Positions 36,601-48,037 are shown, counted from the first letter of the stretch. The stretch: 64,000 bases of DNA from Pelodera strongyloides (GCA_036852015.1 JAANDG010000058.1:291001-355000), one strand, 5' to 3'. Numbers and translations are program-made. The notes: generated by a model not told the origin, from the sequence alone.

Positions 36601-39534
36601 CGTTAAGTGAAGGTGACATGCGATCTATCCGAGCTATCTGAGTATAGGAAGAATTATGTCAGCTCTGGCTATTTCTTATTTTTTTACCTTCATTCATCTT
36701 GAATTATATGTTCATTTCTATGTGGTAGATAGCCTAAGACCGTCGGCGAGCTCACCGGCGAACCACCGTACCAACGGAATTAGAATGTTGCTTAAATTTG
36801 GAGGGCTTGCGGCTGAAAGCTGAAATGTATCACAAATGGACAAATTTCGCGAACCACCTCCGGATTCGCCGGCGAGGTTCATGTGGTATGAATGGGAATT
36901 TGGGATTAAAAATACAGTGTATTCATATAATGATTTCTAATGACTTTTCAGCTGACGGAGAAAAAGAAGTGGAGATTAAATGGAAAAGTACAGACAACAA
37001 AGCAAACACCTGAACATGAACAAAACAGCGTGGAGGCGGAGAGAAAAGAGGTATTGGTATACATTCCTTAATTTCTTTGGGTTATGAGCGTGTTTACTAG
37101 GCTTTTTGACCTCATACTTTTTTGATGGTTCACTGTGCTACGTTTGACGATTCATCTGATCATTTGATACGAATTTTGTCGGTAATTTTTGTTTTACATG
37201 TTCACTGTGCTACGGTTCGTCAACTCCTGTATGCATTTGGTATTTGACTATTCGTTTGATACGAATTTTGCTGGTCATTTTTGATTCACATGACCGTGTT
37301 TTCACTTTTTGATTGGTTAGTAAATATTTAATTAAGAGCATAGCTGCCTCTCAGAGAGATTGCTGCTCGTTAGTTATTTGCTTTGTATTCCAGACTTATG
37401 ACCTCGTTGCCAGAAAAGAATACGAGGGCGAAGTTTTGGGTTTATGGCAACACCAACAAGGCAGTAACCATGGTTCAGTTGCTGTGGAGCTACTTCTTTC
37501 GAATGGAACTAAAGGTTGGGTTTGTTGCACTCAGAATGTCCGTCTCTTTCCTTGATATGTTTATGAACATCAGGTCGAGTGTGCTTGTGAAGCTCAAGTA
37601 GTGTGGTAACAATCATAACAAGTTTCATTGTGAGTGTAACATAGAAACCGTTTTCCAGCCAGACTACATGCTGCATCTCTGGGCTCCCAATATCGAAGTG
37701 TGACCGATTTTATCAAGAAGAATAGTGGAAAGAAGATTACAGTTATTTTCACCAAAATGCAGAAGGTAGACAGTTTGGTGCGATGTTAAAATCTTTAATG
37801 GGCGGATCACTAGGTATCTTTTATGTGTTTATCTGGCCTTAGAGTTTTTAGTCATTGCCTTCCAGCTCTTAACGAACCTTAGCCTAAGCCTGACAGTATG
37901 CGAGGGCTTGCTGTTCCCTGAGACTACGTAATGCTGTTCAGCTGTTCCCTAAGTACTAAGTAGCAGTGAGCGGCATTCAACCATTTTTTTGTTTTCCAGG
38001 GCCAGTTTGCTGATGTGGTGTTACCGGCCACACAGTCTCCTGTTAATAACAATACGAAATTGGAAGCCGGAGCACAGGTATATTGTAGTTTGAACGTTTG
38101 TAGTATCCTCATTGTTAACATTGTTGGTCTTCATTCGTAAAAGCAAATCCATCGGCCCACTGGATAAATAATTTTACCTAATGTGATGTGTGGTTTTTAT
38201 AGCTGTTGTATTCACGAACCCGACCTGTATTTCAAAAAAGTGGCACCACATTATTTTCGTGAGCCAGCTCGGAGCAGTGGGATCAAGCAAGGTTAATGTT
38301 TTGTGCTTCAGGTTACGGTAGTTGCGAAAAGTGCCACCTCCTCCTCTGTCTTATTCGAGATAAATACATCTGTGGATGGGACAGCAGAAAGATCCAGTTT
38401 GCCTGCAGCATGGGTGAGACTTCATTAATAGTGTAAAATAGTAAATATAGCATTTTGAATTTGGTTGAGCAATGAGCCTCTAGTCGAAGTTTAGCGATAG
38501 CGGACCTCAGTACATACTATACAGATGTATATTTGGTCCCTAGTAAGTATACATCTGTGTGTCCAGTCCAGACCGTCTCAAATCTCATTCTCTCCGAAGG
38601 TTATTCATAGTTGATATAGTTGAGTGAAACGTTCCAATCAAACATTGTGTTTCGTCGCCCAGTTAAATAAACACACTTGAGTTTTTAGCGTGTAGCATTT
38701 TTTGTGCAGATTTGAATGTAAGTTTCCTTGGTTTTGCTAGGGGTTCCGATCTTCATATGTTATTTTATAGAATGTCTCTCAAGCGATTGAGCGCGGAGAG
38801 ATTCATACGGCTACGGTGCTTTCGATGAAGAATGCTCACACTGCAGAAATCAAGGTTACATCGGTAGGGGTTGGCTATTTCTTTGTGGTTATTTATCTTT
38901 GCATATTCTGGTAGGGATTCTGTGCCAGTTCAAGGTTTCATCAACATTTACGTGAGAAGTAAAACGTCGCTAATTGTCTTGTCTCTTATGTTTGCGCGCT
39001 ATTTTGTTGCCCATGGAAGATCCGTGCAACAAGGAAATGTTCGTAAAACCGGCCTCACTCGTATATGTATTCCCACCCGCTACATATTATTGGAAAACGG
39101 TATTATTACCTAGTGATATTCAATTAGTGTTGTTCAGCTGTATTACTAACACGTTCATTGCCAGTACTATTGAGAGTCGTAGCTGGCAGGTGTCGAGTAT
39201 TACTGGACATCACGGTTTCAGTTAACTGAGAAGAATGCCAATCAGACGAAGAAGGCAAACTCAAGGAAACGAAAGTCAAAACCTAAGACGAGAAATGGTG
39301 ATAATAAGAAAGCTAAGGTAAGGACGATTTTTGTTCCGAAAGAATATCATCTCAGATTTATCTCTTTGCTGACGATTTGTAGTTTTGTTCCCGCTGCTTT
39401 CTGTCGATAAAGGTGAAAAAAGACAGATATGAAATTTGTCACGCTATTATGAGGCTGTCGGCTGTCGTCTTTCTTTAAAATTGAATTCACTAGCTATCAA
39501 TGGAATTTGTTTCCAGGTCGAGAAACTGGACTAA
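27695..39534 (+). CDS. RRP5: RRP5/PDCD11-type rRNA-processing factor, S1 repeats only
   Basis: About 31 exons: 27695-27805, 28682-28729, 28917-28985, 29650-29715, 29892-29997, 30146-30265, 30494-30582, 30843-31020, 31384-31451, 31611-31730, 31918-32089, 32535-32638, 32896-32964, 33254-33350, 33548-~33728, 34018-34104, 34402-34475, 34894-34946, 35139-35264, 35600-35698, 36079-36189, 36538-36576, 36952-37050, 37394-37514, 37659-37765, 38000-38077, 38312-38413, 38771-38863, 38915-38958, 39020-39099, 39190-39317 and 39517-39534. The product is about 1018 aa. Family signs are the N-terminal YFPRGG motif and successive S1 RNA-binding folds (LKPGLLGIGVVVS, LRPGLVLAASISAVSENHADVDIG, SVGDTVKCRALCD, GAIVSFFNNCTGFLPQKEV). 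RRP5 binds pre-rRNA in the nucleolus and is needed for small- and large-subunit processing. The protein ends in a Lys/Arg-rich nuclear-type tail, with no HAT/TPR repeats, unlike human PDCD11. The ATG follows directly on TTTGCTTGCAG. The donor of exon 15 is unresolved. Confidence 0.88.
28075..28628. mobile_element. Large nested foldback element in RRP5 intron 1
   Basis: Outer arms around GTATTTAACTGCTGTTTCG (28078) pair with CGAAACAGCAGTTAAATAC (about 28603-28621). Inner arms of about 60 bp (28258-28317 and 28494-28554, TGGGGTTTCCATGTATGCGA and complement) and a third level (GACATGGTCCTGCAGCG and complement) fold inside. A fragment recurs near 7735-7790. Non-coding. Confidence 0.85.
28626..28687 (+). 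repeat. 31-bp tandem duplication spanning a 3' splice site
   Basis: Two exact 31-bp units starting ATTACATTTTTCGTGTCTG (28626 and 28657) each contain TCTGTTTTAG followed by AGTGCC. Only the second acceptor (after 28681) gives an open exon 2. The first would shift the frame. Confidence 0.9.
29440..29522 (+). tRNA. tRNA-like sequence, probably a pseudogene (His-like GTG)
   Basis: The D-arm TAGCTCAGCAGGTAGAGC and the T-arm GTGGGTTCGAATCCCGC are intact, and the loop CTGTGAA carries a GTG anticodon. The 3' half of the anticodon stem does not pair with the 5' half, and the 5' acceptor strand matches the 3' strand (CAGCGGC) poorly. It lies in RRP5 intron 3. Probably a degenerate tRNA or SINE head. 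Confidence 0.5.
31091..31262. mobile_element. Palindromic MITE, TTAAAGCGAA family (copy 2)
   Basis: Same arms as 10460-10630, including GATAAGCAAATCCTATG and complement, with a different central loop (GATTGCCGCGGACGATC). Located in intron 8 of RRP5. Confidence 0.88.
35378..35540. mobile_element. GC-rich MITE with 14-bp perfect terminal inverted repeats
   Basis: It starts GTGAAACTCCGCGC and ends GCGCGGAGTTTCAC, an exact inverted pair. The interior repeats GTGCGCGG and GGTGCGC words like those of the other GC-rich islands. It sits in RRP5 intron 19, between exons 35139-35264 and 35600-35698. Confidence 0.82.
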
Positions 39535-40013
39535 TTACGACCATTCCACAGAAACAGTGATAACTGGACCTTGGAAGTGATAACTGGACCTGTCAGCCTA
39601 ACAAAAATAAAGTCTTACTGAGGTTGAGGTGCAGTCATTTAGTGTAGTTATTGATATGTAGGTTAAAATGTACTGTCTTAAGTGTCGTGGGTTCATTTCA
39701 TATCGGCACGCGAAGGTTTTGATTTAGTTGAAATCCTGATTAACGTTGATATAACACTGGCTTCATTTGATACTAATAGTATTGATTTACAGAAGATATT
39801 GATTTTCAGTTGTTAATAAGATAATTGATTTATTCGTATGATTGTTGTTGTGTTGTTGTTTATTGTTAGCTTGTTATTGTTGTTTTTGGCGGGTTCAATT
39901 TTTGTTTCTTCATTGTGATAAAACTTTGAAGGATAACCTTGTTTGACGTTTAGAGTTAGAAGCAATTCATTTAAATCAGAGTATTTTACAATTAAACATA
40001 AACACACATACGA
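39535..40013. other. Convergent 3' gap between RRP5 and a receptor gene
   Basis: AAAAATAAAG at about 39604-39613, 70 bp past the RRP5 stop, is a likely polyadenylation signal. The rest is AT-rich with TTGTTGTT runs (39830-39890). No gene. Confidence 0.6.
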
Positions 40014-41679
40014 TTAGTTGGCACCTATATTTTTGAAGCCTATACTTTTCCTAAATGCATTGATAACTACGCAAGTTGGTGAAATTCTGTGTCCAGGTGA
40101 TAAAGTACTTGATAGTATTATTGTAGCAGAAATACGCTTCCGCATTAGAAGTATATCACGAAGGGTACGATTTGTTACTAAAAGGGTCCATGGTTGGAGG
40201 ACGCTAGCTATCTCCATATTGTAGAAGCTGAAAATAGCACTGATTTATAATTGTTTTATGGATTTTGATTATGACATTTTCTTTATTGGGCCGCATGTTA
40301 GAAACAATGTCGCCGTACACACAACGTCAAATATCACAATGAGACCCAGTTGCGCGCCGCACCATTTCGGGAAACAAAATGCGCGCCGCAAAGGAATGGG
40401 AAACAAAATGCGCGCGGAATAGAAATGGCGCGCAAAGTGTTTTTCCGCACCTTTTCCGCAACGTTTTTGAAAGCGCTCCGAGGATCTGCCGTAAGTGCAG
40501 TTGTTGTACTAATATTTTTCCGGAAGCACAGATCTAACATGTGTTGTGTGGCCGAGTGGTCTAAGGCGCTGTTCAGAGAAATTATCTAACAAGAGTGTAG
40601 GGTTCGCATCCAACACGCTGCTTTCTTTTTGCAGTTGCTACTTTTCCCGCAACGTGTCCGCACCTTTTCGGCAACGGTTTGGGGGTGTTTCCCGCAACAG
40701 TTTGGGGGTGTTTCCCGCACCAAAACGGCAACCAGAGACGGTGAAAAAAACTTTTGCGGCGCGCATCAAATTATTTTGCGGGAAACACCCCCAAACTGTT
40801 GCCGCGCGCAACTCTTGAGTTTCGTTGCGGAACGTGTTTTTTCAGCGACTCTGTGTCCCGAGTGTCCCCTTTTGGTGCGGGATACACCCCCAAAAGGTCA
40901 CTGTTTTTGCAAAAGGAACGCAGAGTGTTACATACACTCATTGCTTATTGTTAAGTACTTTCTCTAAATATCGCCATATAGCACACACTGCATAACACAT
41001 GTGAGGCATGTTAGTACGGAAGAACTTCAGTACAACAACTGCAGTTACGGCTGACTTTTTGAGCCTTTGAGCGCTTTCAAAGGTGCGGGAATGGTGCGGG
41101 GCGCAAATTGCGCGCCGAACGACAAGTGTTTCCCGCACCGCTTCCGCAACTAATAAAATACAGCGCACATGAGCCCCCCCCCCCCTACAAGACAGGAATA
41201 AGCAATGAGCACTTCTTTTAGACGGTAACCTTACAATATCTCCGTAGTGACGACCTGCACACGAGGATCGTTCAGATACGTAAATCCGATAATTTGAACA
41301 ATATTCCTAATTGCCTCGACGATCATAGGTATAAAGGTGAATGCTGAGCAAATTAGAAGCCGCCTTTCGTGCTTGCTCACCACAGAGGGAAGCTGAAAGA
41401 GGTGATGTACGAGCACGACTCCTGGTGGTGATGGAACGGCTAGGCTAGGATTTGTATTTGGTATATTGTAAGTAAGTGCCTATTAAATATGAAGTTCACC
41501 TGAATGGTCCGGCTCATTTTAATTGATGACCAGTACAATGCGCTGCAAATGAAGCAGACGAGCAACCCGAACACGGACGCTTGGTAGGAGTCGAGCTAAA
41601 CTAAGCTTTCATGTACTCTATTCTAGACGCGTATTGGAAATTCAGGGGCATTGGAACTGCTGGATGTGTGTCTGTGTGT

Positions 41680-41758
<79 letters not shown>

Positions 41759-43558
41759 TGTGTATGTATGTGTGGTGTGTGAATCTGTGTGGTGTGTGCG
41801 TGTATGTGTGTGATGTGCGCGCGTGTGTATATGTATGTGTGTGGTGTGTGTGTATGTGTGCGGTGTGTGCGGTTATAATGCTCTCATGGGTGTATGTGTG
41901 GTGTGTGCATGCGTATGTTTGGAGTGAGTAGCAAGCAAACTTTCAGTCGTGTTAGTTAGTTAGTCAAGACAAGATACCTGTCCGAATGCCTTGTTGCCAA
42001 AAAGCTGTAGTAATCCATTCGAAACGTAAAGAAGTTCCGTGTCCAGGTCCAGAAATAAATACCCAGCTAGGTTCACACTGATCGACACTGTCCATGAGAG
42101 AAGGAAACAAAGAAACGCGGTTTTAGGAGTCCATATCTGATTGTTTGAGTAGTAGATTAGGCACCTTTCGCGTTGATTTGGCTCAACATTGTCCCCACAT
42201 TGCCCTTTAGTTGTAAGCTAGTTCTAGAAAGCAGAATGCTTAGGAAAATACTAGCTGGTAAATGCGGTTTATCTTCGCAACGCATGTTTAAAATTAGATC
42301 GTAAAATTATTCTTCTCGTAGACTAAAGACATTCATTTGTCCATTGAAATTCCCTTATGATTAAACAAAATGCTACGAATTTCTTGTGATTTACTTCGAA
42401 TTTGTTTGTTGAGACTTATTTTACTACTGTTTTATTATGTGTTATTGTGTATTTTATTCTAAGTGTATTTTATAACACGCTTTCCTTGATTGTCTTTGTG
42501 TTAATAAATTATTATAATTATTATTGTGATTTCGAGGAACGCTTAGAGGCTCACCATCCGTGGTTTACAATTCTTTGCAGATTGGCTTACAAGGCATTAC
42601 AATTGGATATAATTAGTTGAAGATGCGCATAATGTGAGAAATCCTACACTTGACGGGTTAGGAAAATAATGTGAAAAAACCCTACACGTAACGGGTTTCA
42701 AACGATATCCAACGAATCTAACCTTTGCATATTCAAACGGCTTCTTGAATATTGTGTAGCGATTGATAGCGAATGTGACATATCCAAGGAAAAGTGCTCC
42801 ACGAGCAGTAAGCATGGCAAGGTATTCTAATCTGTGAGCAGCAAAAAATGTAAAACTTCTAACGACACGCGGTCAAATTATGGCGTGGATCTCGCGAGTG
42901 CCTCGCTTGCTGATCCGCCTATTGATGTGCGAAGAAGTGTTCTTTTTGTTAGAGAAGAGAATTGCGGTGCGCGACGGTTTGTGGCGGGCTTATCGCAGTA
43001 CAGTGTTCGGCTGCGCGTGAACTATCGCATTGCACGTAATGTGACCTTGGTAAAACAACTATTTTAGCTTATTTTACGCATATTTGTTGCTGGCTTATGT
43101 CAACACACAAACTTGTGTGGTAACTTGAAGAACGGTTGAACAATACCTGCCAAAATACCTACTCAATGATCTCCTTGCTTATTTTCGGATTGAAAAAGGC
43201 AAAATATCGGTATTTTCTCGGTCGAAAAAGTGCTTCCAAAATGAAGAAAAAGATAAAGTCGGCTATCGCCTGAAATGAAGACACGAATACTTAGGTCGTT
43301 CTCTCAGTATGTTCCCTCAAATAGTTTTGCTCCTTCATTTATTTTCCTTTCAACACACAAGCTATTATGACACGAACTCACCTGATACCTTAAGATATTG
43401 TAGAAAACTGAGGAAAACATCGGGCTTTTGTTTCGTTGTTTGTTGATTATTACCAATATGATAATGTACAAAAGTGCAGAAGAATATGATATCGTCATTA
43501 AAATAATCTGTCCGATTCCAAGATTAGGAGGTGGTGGTGTTATATTAGTATCGTCCAT
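40014..43558 (-). CDS. Srg-class seven-helix chemoreceptor A
   Basis: Seven exons, 5' to 3' on the - strand: 43382-43558, 43163-43269, 42723-42831, 41978-42136, 41500-41595, 41235-41392 and 40014-40227, giving 339 aa. Exon 1 carries TM1 and the SSVFYNILRYQ motif. Exon 3 has GALFLGYVTFAINRYTIFKKP, the conserved Asn-Arg at the end of TM3, and exon 4 starts IWTP as in Srg proteins (EKIW). Exon 6 has KHERRLLICSAFTFIPMIVE before TM6, and exon 7 has LQPWTLLVTNRTLRDILL at the end of TM7. There is no signal peptide. Srg receptors are nematode-specific sensory GPCR-like proteins. The start follows TTTTCAG by 11 nt. Intron 6 holds a large GC-rich repeat and intron 4 a (TG)n tract. The family call rests on motif spacing, and another member of the Srg superfamily is possible. 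Confidence 0.85.
40340..41115. mobile_element. GC-rich foldback island with tRNA-like module
   Basis: The flanks at 40430-40540 and about 41010-41110 are diverged inverted copies sharing GTGCAGTTGTTGTACT and GAAAGCGCT. The centre repeats GTTTGGGGGTGTTTCCCGCA and its complement. A Leu-type tRNA-like segment lies inside. The whole element is in intron 6 of receptor A. Confidence 0.75.
40541..40620 (+). other. tRNA-Leu-like module inside a repeat
   Basis: GTGGCCGAGTGGTCTAAGGCG is an intact Leu-type D-arm/box A and GGGTTCGCATCC a near-normal T-arm. The ends GTGTTG and CAACAC can pair. The anticodon arm is not convincing. The upstream CTAACATGTG resembles CTGACATGTG before the module at 26630. 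Confidence 0.55.
41660..41925 (+). repeat. (TG)n microsatellite with variants
   Basis: Long TGTGTG runs with TATG and GCGTG interruptions in intron 4 of receptor A. The 106-residue frame here is a translation artefact (CVCVCV). Confidence 0.95.
42352..42518. repeat. Dispersed repeat of about 165 bp (copy 1)
   Basis: Shares TTGTGATTTACTTCGAATTTG, TTTTACTAC and TTTGATTGTCTTTGTG-type segments in order with 52821-53000. It lies in intron 3 of receptor A. Confidence 0.8.
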
Positions 43559-44939
43559 GGTATCGTCTCTCTGAAAAGAATACTTCGCATGGCGGATTGA
43601 CAGAACGCTACAAAGAAAAACTCGGCTGGCGCGCGGCGAAAAAAAAGTGTCCGGTGAAGACTGGGCGAGGTGCGCGACGAGAAGTAGTCGCACCAGCCGA
43701 GTTTCATCAGTGTACAACGAACGAACTGAAGTACTGGGACACCTTATTCAAATTTACGTGGATGGACTGTTCATATCCTGAGAAAAACCTTTAGCTTGCA
43801 CAGCATAAGCAAATACAAAAGAGTTGCACGAAGAAACATGTAAGAATCAAATACTGTATCCTCTCCGGTTAATTTGTAACTAACACAAGCTTATAATTGT
43901 AGCTTATCAAAAGGTTCCAGATTCTGCACACCAGAAAAAGATACACATACAATTGCTTGTAGATTGGGAGATTTATCTGGTTTTGGTGCCTAGCCTAGTG
44001 TCAAGAAGTTCGCACTAAATTTATTGTTTTCCAGTGCGTCAATAACTATTTACTGCCTTTATATGTCAGTAAAAACGTAATTTATGTGGAGAGGACTTTC
44101 ACTCTGACAGGAAATTACTTGGGAAATGCGACAAGCTTTTTACCTATGGAAAAGCTCAACTAATTAACTGTTCATGTTCTGTGCTTCATAAGGTATGTTT
44201 ATTGGAACCATGTGACACAAGCATCTTTCGATAAAAGGAAAGGAATTGAACACTTAATTCTCGTGAGCCTCCTATTCAGACCTATTCATGTTCTGTGTGT
44301 AGGAAAATAGGAGGACATTCACTAGTGCTGCAAGTTTTCTTATTATTTTGTTTCATCACATAGCTGCGCAAAGTATGCACATTTGACAAAACATGGGAAA
44401 CAAGAAAAAAAAACACATCATACAACGCATAAACATGAAGACGACTGAGGTGCTGATACGACAGAAAAACCGTATGTAGCCGGTCATCAAACGGTTTCCA
44501 CCAAAAAAAATTTTGGTGACCGGTACCCACTATGCAACCTATTCGGTGACAATATCTATGGTTTTAGTAAAACGCAGTACAGTGAAAGACAGCGAGTTTT
44601 TATTTCTCTCGGTGACTGAACTATGTACATGAGGTTTTCAAGTATCCCAAAAAAATCGGTGCATATGATTCGGTCAATACTGCCGTATTCCTACACGAAA
44701 CCTGTATATATAATATGAAAATTAAAAAAAATATTCTCGTGTAGTTCCAATGTTCGGTAAATTTTAAGCATACTTGGAAATCCCATAATGATATTGTAGT
44801 GCGCACAAACAATCTTATTATATAATGTGGTTTCCACGTATGCCAAAAACAGTGCGTTTTGCTTCCAAGTATCAAACAGGCCGCTCGTGTGCAATTTCCG
44901 TTAATTTTGACAGCGTCTGAGTTTTATCCGCGTTATAGA

Positions 44940-45295
44940 AAATGAGCCATGCTATGAGAGGATAGGATAGAGCGAAAGAGGGATGAAAGAGAAGATAGAA
45001 TAGAGAGCGAGAGAGGGAAGGTAGAATATAGAAGAGGAGAGAAAATGAAAATGGATTAGAGAGGTAGAGAGGAGAGAGGAGAGAGAAAGTGGAAGTAGAG
45101 AGCCAGCGGGAGTTAGGAAAAGAGAATAAGAAAGAGGGGACGTAAGAGACGGAGAGAGAGAGAGAGGGAGTGAGAGAGAGAGAGAGCAAAGGAACGAGGG
45201 AGCTAGGAAAAGTTATCTTACAATTAGAGGAAAATAGAGGCTCTGGCATCGCGAGAAAAGGAGGAGGACGTATCAGAGACCGAGAGAGAGGGGGA
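44940..45295 (+). repeat. GA-rich low-complexity tract
   Basis: Irregular GAGAGA/GGAGAG runs. The 125-residue - strand frame here is Ser/Leu/Pro low-complexity and not a gene. Confidence 0.9.
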
Positions 45296-45489
45296 GAGAT
45301 TAGTTTACAATTATTAGTACAACTGACTATCGAGAAAACTTAATTATTCTTGCTACAGAAGGCTAAAAAAAATCAACTAGCAAGTTCAAAAGCTCTTTAA
45401 ATTAAATAGTCTCTACCTATCTTACTACACCTATATTGTTGACATGAAATCATGAAATGGTGCAAAACAATGTATATATTTCATTATTC

Positions 45490-45597
45490 GAATAATAAAT
45501 CGACCCCAATTTTGACCCCATTTAGCATAAATACATAGGAGTGCAATCGTTCGAGATGCGTTTCAAAAACCGGCCGTTATTTCGCTTTAAAATAAAC
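45490..45597. repeat. One arm of a GGCCGGTTTTTGAAAC-family element
   Basis: GATGCGTTTCAAAAACCGGC followed by CGTTATTTCGCTTTAAA matches the end of the full elements at 47071-47224 and 54934-55110. A related arm lies at about 11683-11705. Confidence 0.7.
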
Positions 45598-45749
45598 TTT
45601 GATCGGTCATAGAACGATCTCATGGGCACAATAAAATATAAGCCAGCTGGCAATATATCTATATATCTGGGTTTAAAAAAATCATCACCTATATTTTGCA
45701 ATGTGAAACTTGAGAGGCGAGAAAAAATGGGTGTGTTCCGGAGAGGGAT

Positions 45750-45900
45750 TTTGGGCGCGCAAATGTGGCACCCTACTGGCACACCAGCGGCCGACCAATT
45801 TTCCGTTTCGCGTGCATTTTTGCACGCCACCACGTTGCCAGATGCACGCTGCACGCCGTTGTCACGCGGCTTGCACGCCAAGTTTCGTAAGTGTTCCTGA
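45750..45900. repeat. GC-rich island, GCACGC word family
   Basis: Words such as TTGCACGCCACC, GATGCACGC and GGCTTGCACGCC repeat in a short GC-rich patch. No coding evidence. Confidence 0.55.
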
Positions 45901-46606
45901 CGTTGGGTGTGTTTCTATTGCCGACAAAGTTTCCTCGTCGCTACTTTACAGAATATATCCATAACACAACGAGAAACTCCGCGTCGTCGAACAAACCAAG
46001 ACACAACAGTGGAAAAGCGCGAGCAACGGTAATCGGGAACGAATTTAGCTAGAGACAAACATTTAGCTGAAAACAATTGATGAGACTATTTAATCGTAGG
46101 TGTCGTTTTCTTTTCCGGCACATTCACAAAATTCTTGTACTTTACTCCCTAGAAATTTGGCGAGAAAGTTTTAATTTTTTTGTCGGAGCCCGGTCCGCTT
46201 ATGGCCCACAAAACACAAGTATATTTACTGAATTTATTTCACTGCGCTTCGTTTCAGATGAGTTGGCCAACTTAGTGAAGATGTTCTTCTTCGTAGATAT
46301 GTTATAAAGTATAAAGTATAATTTTGGATAGTATGTACGTACAACGGCATTAAAACTTCAAGAAATAAAAGGAACAATAGCTGCGAAGCAAAAAAATCGC
46401 CCTGCAAATTACACAAATAGGTTCCATCATGTGGAAGTTAAACCATAATAAGTATACAGAAATGGCAAATAAGATATTTTCGTTGTATTGAAAGTGAGAA
46501 CTATTTTATGGGCACAATCAAAGTGAGTCTAATATAGTTTTGCGAGCAAAATTTGAAAAATATGGCTATGACGCACATTTTTTTAGAAATTTTTACAAAT
46601 TAGTTC

Positions 46607-47067
46607 TTAAAGGGACAGGCCCATCAAAGTAAACCTATATTTCCGATTTCGTCTTAATTTTTATTAAAAGTGTTTATTACAATATATGCAAACCAAATTT
46701 TATCGACATTCACCCCGGGGGACTTTTTCCGACGAGCGCATCCGCAAATGTATACCGTTGCATGGTCCTTCCACTCGTTGTCTATCCGCTCTGGTTGTTT
46801 GCCCTCTCGGTCTTTTTCTCTGGCACCTCTTTATTGAGCATACTCTCTCATGCGTAATTTTGTAACTGTGTTATAACATACGAGAAGTAAAAGAATTATT
46901 AGGACTAAACGGATGCAAATACGGTACCCTTATGAGTTGGGCTCCGCGTAAAAAAGTTCCCCGTGGTGAATGTGGATAAAAATTAGTGTGTATATATAAA
47001 CGCTGCTAATAAAAAATAACATAAAAACGTAAATATATGTTTATTTTGATGGGCCTGTCCCTTTAAA
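46607..47067. mobile_element. Foldback MITE, GGGACAGGCCCATCAAAG family (copy 1)
   Basis: Starts TTAAAGGGACAGGCCCATCA and ends with its reverse complement. Inner arms carry TTTACAATATATGCAAAC-like words. Other copies are at 59686-60084 and 62866-63233. Confidence 0.85.
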
Positions 47068-47070
47068 GCA

Positions 47071-47224
47071 TAAAACCGGCCGGTTTTTGAAACACATCGT
47101 GTACACGAGCATTCTTTTATGCACCTAGAAAAAAAATCGAGCTAAATTCGAGCAATTTTGCATAAATACGTAAGAATTCAGTTGTCCACGATGCTTTTCG
47201 AAGACCGGCTGGTATTTCGCTTTA
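47071..47224. mobile_element. Short MITE, CGGCCGGTTTTTGAAAC family
   Basis: Its ends pair imperfectly (AACCGGCCGGTTTTTGAAAC with the region ending TTTCGCTTTA), and a central ATCGAGCTAAATTCGAGC is itself palindromic. It sits directly after the preceding MITE. Confidence 0.75.
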
Positions 47225-47291
47225 ATATCACTTATGTGGGATTTTATTTTTTCAAAATTTACTGCATGCTAGTGCAATAAATTTTGTACAT

Positions 47292-48037
47292 TCTCTATTG
47301 AGAGGAGTCTCACGAGAACTAACAATAAGTGTACAATCCCTACCCTTTTATCGAAAAATGTTGGTGTTAGCTTCCAATAAAAGAAATATGTCTTATGCAT
47401 CACAAGCTTTTAATTATAAGGAATAAATCAGTATAATTCTTTGAATTCTTGAAAGTTCTTTTTCGTATTCAGTCTCCCGAGGGTATATGGCTATTGCTAC
47501 ATTGCTATATAGACACTGAGGAAACTTGGCCCGTGCGCGGCCTACACTGGGCCCGAAAAAGATGGGCCGCCTACACCTCGCCCATAAATGGGAAAGTAGC
47601 TTGCTTGAGAGACAAGAAAAAGTGGGGGTGTGGGCCCGGTGTAGGTGTGGTGTGGACGAACTAAAATGCGCACGAATGTTGAAGATAGCCTTGCTCACTA
47701 CACTAGGCCCACCCTGGGCCGGTGCGCCACCTACACCAGGGCCGAGATGGGTGGGCCGCCACACCAGGGCCCACCCACCCGTTTCTTGTAGACCGAGCAC
47801 CCAGCCAAAGTTTCGCGTTGCTCTGTGAACGGTAGCCAGATACCCTGGTCACACACACAATAAGAGCCAGATACCCTCCTGACACAAAGGCTACGATAAA
47901 GAACTTTGATAGAATTCAAAGCATTACATTGATTTATTCCTTCTAATTAAAAGCTTGTGCTTCATAATGATCGTTTATTGGAAGCTACACCACCATCTTT
48001 CGATAAAACTTAGATCTCGTGAGCCTCCTCCTTTATG
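47292..48037. mobile_element. Foldback element, GGAGGCTCACGAGA family, with GC-rich cargo
   Basis: The left end GAGGAGTCTCACGAGA pairs with the right end TCTCGTGAGCCTCCTCC, and both flank TTTCGATAAAA-type inner words. The centre (47520-47830) is a GC-rich island built on GGGCC/GGCCC and CCTACAC words. No gene inside. Confidence 0.75.

Noticed and set aside
41611..41931. 106-residue open frame rich in Cys-Val
   Set aside because: It is a translation of a (TG)n microsatellite inside an intron of receptor A.
44872..45249. 125-residue Ser/Leu/Pro frame
   Set aside because: It is the complement of a GA-rich low-complexity tract.
47414..47828. Pro/Gly-rich frames on both strands
   Set aside because: They lie in the GC-rich cargo of a foldback element, and both strands are open as a result of the repeat.
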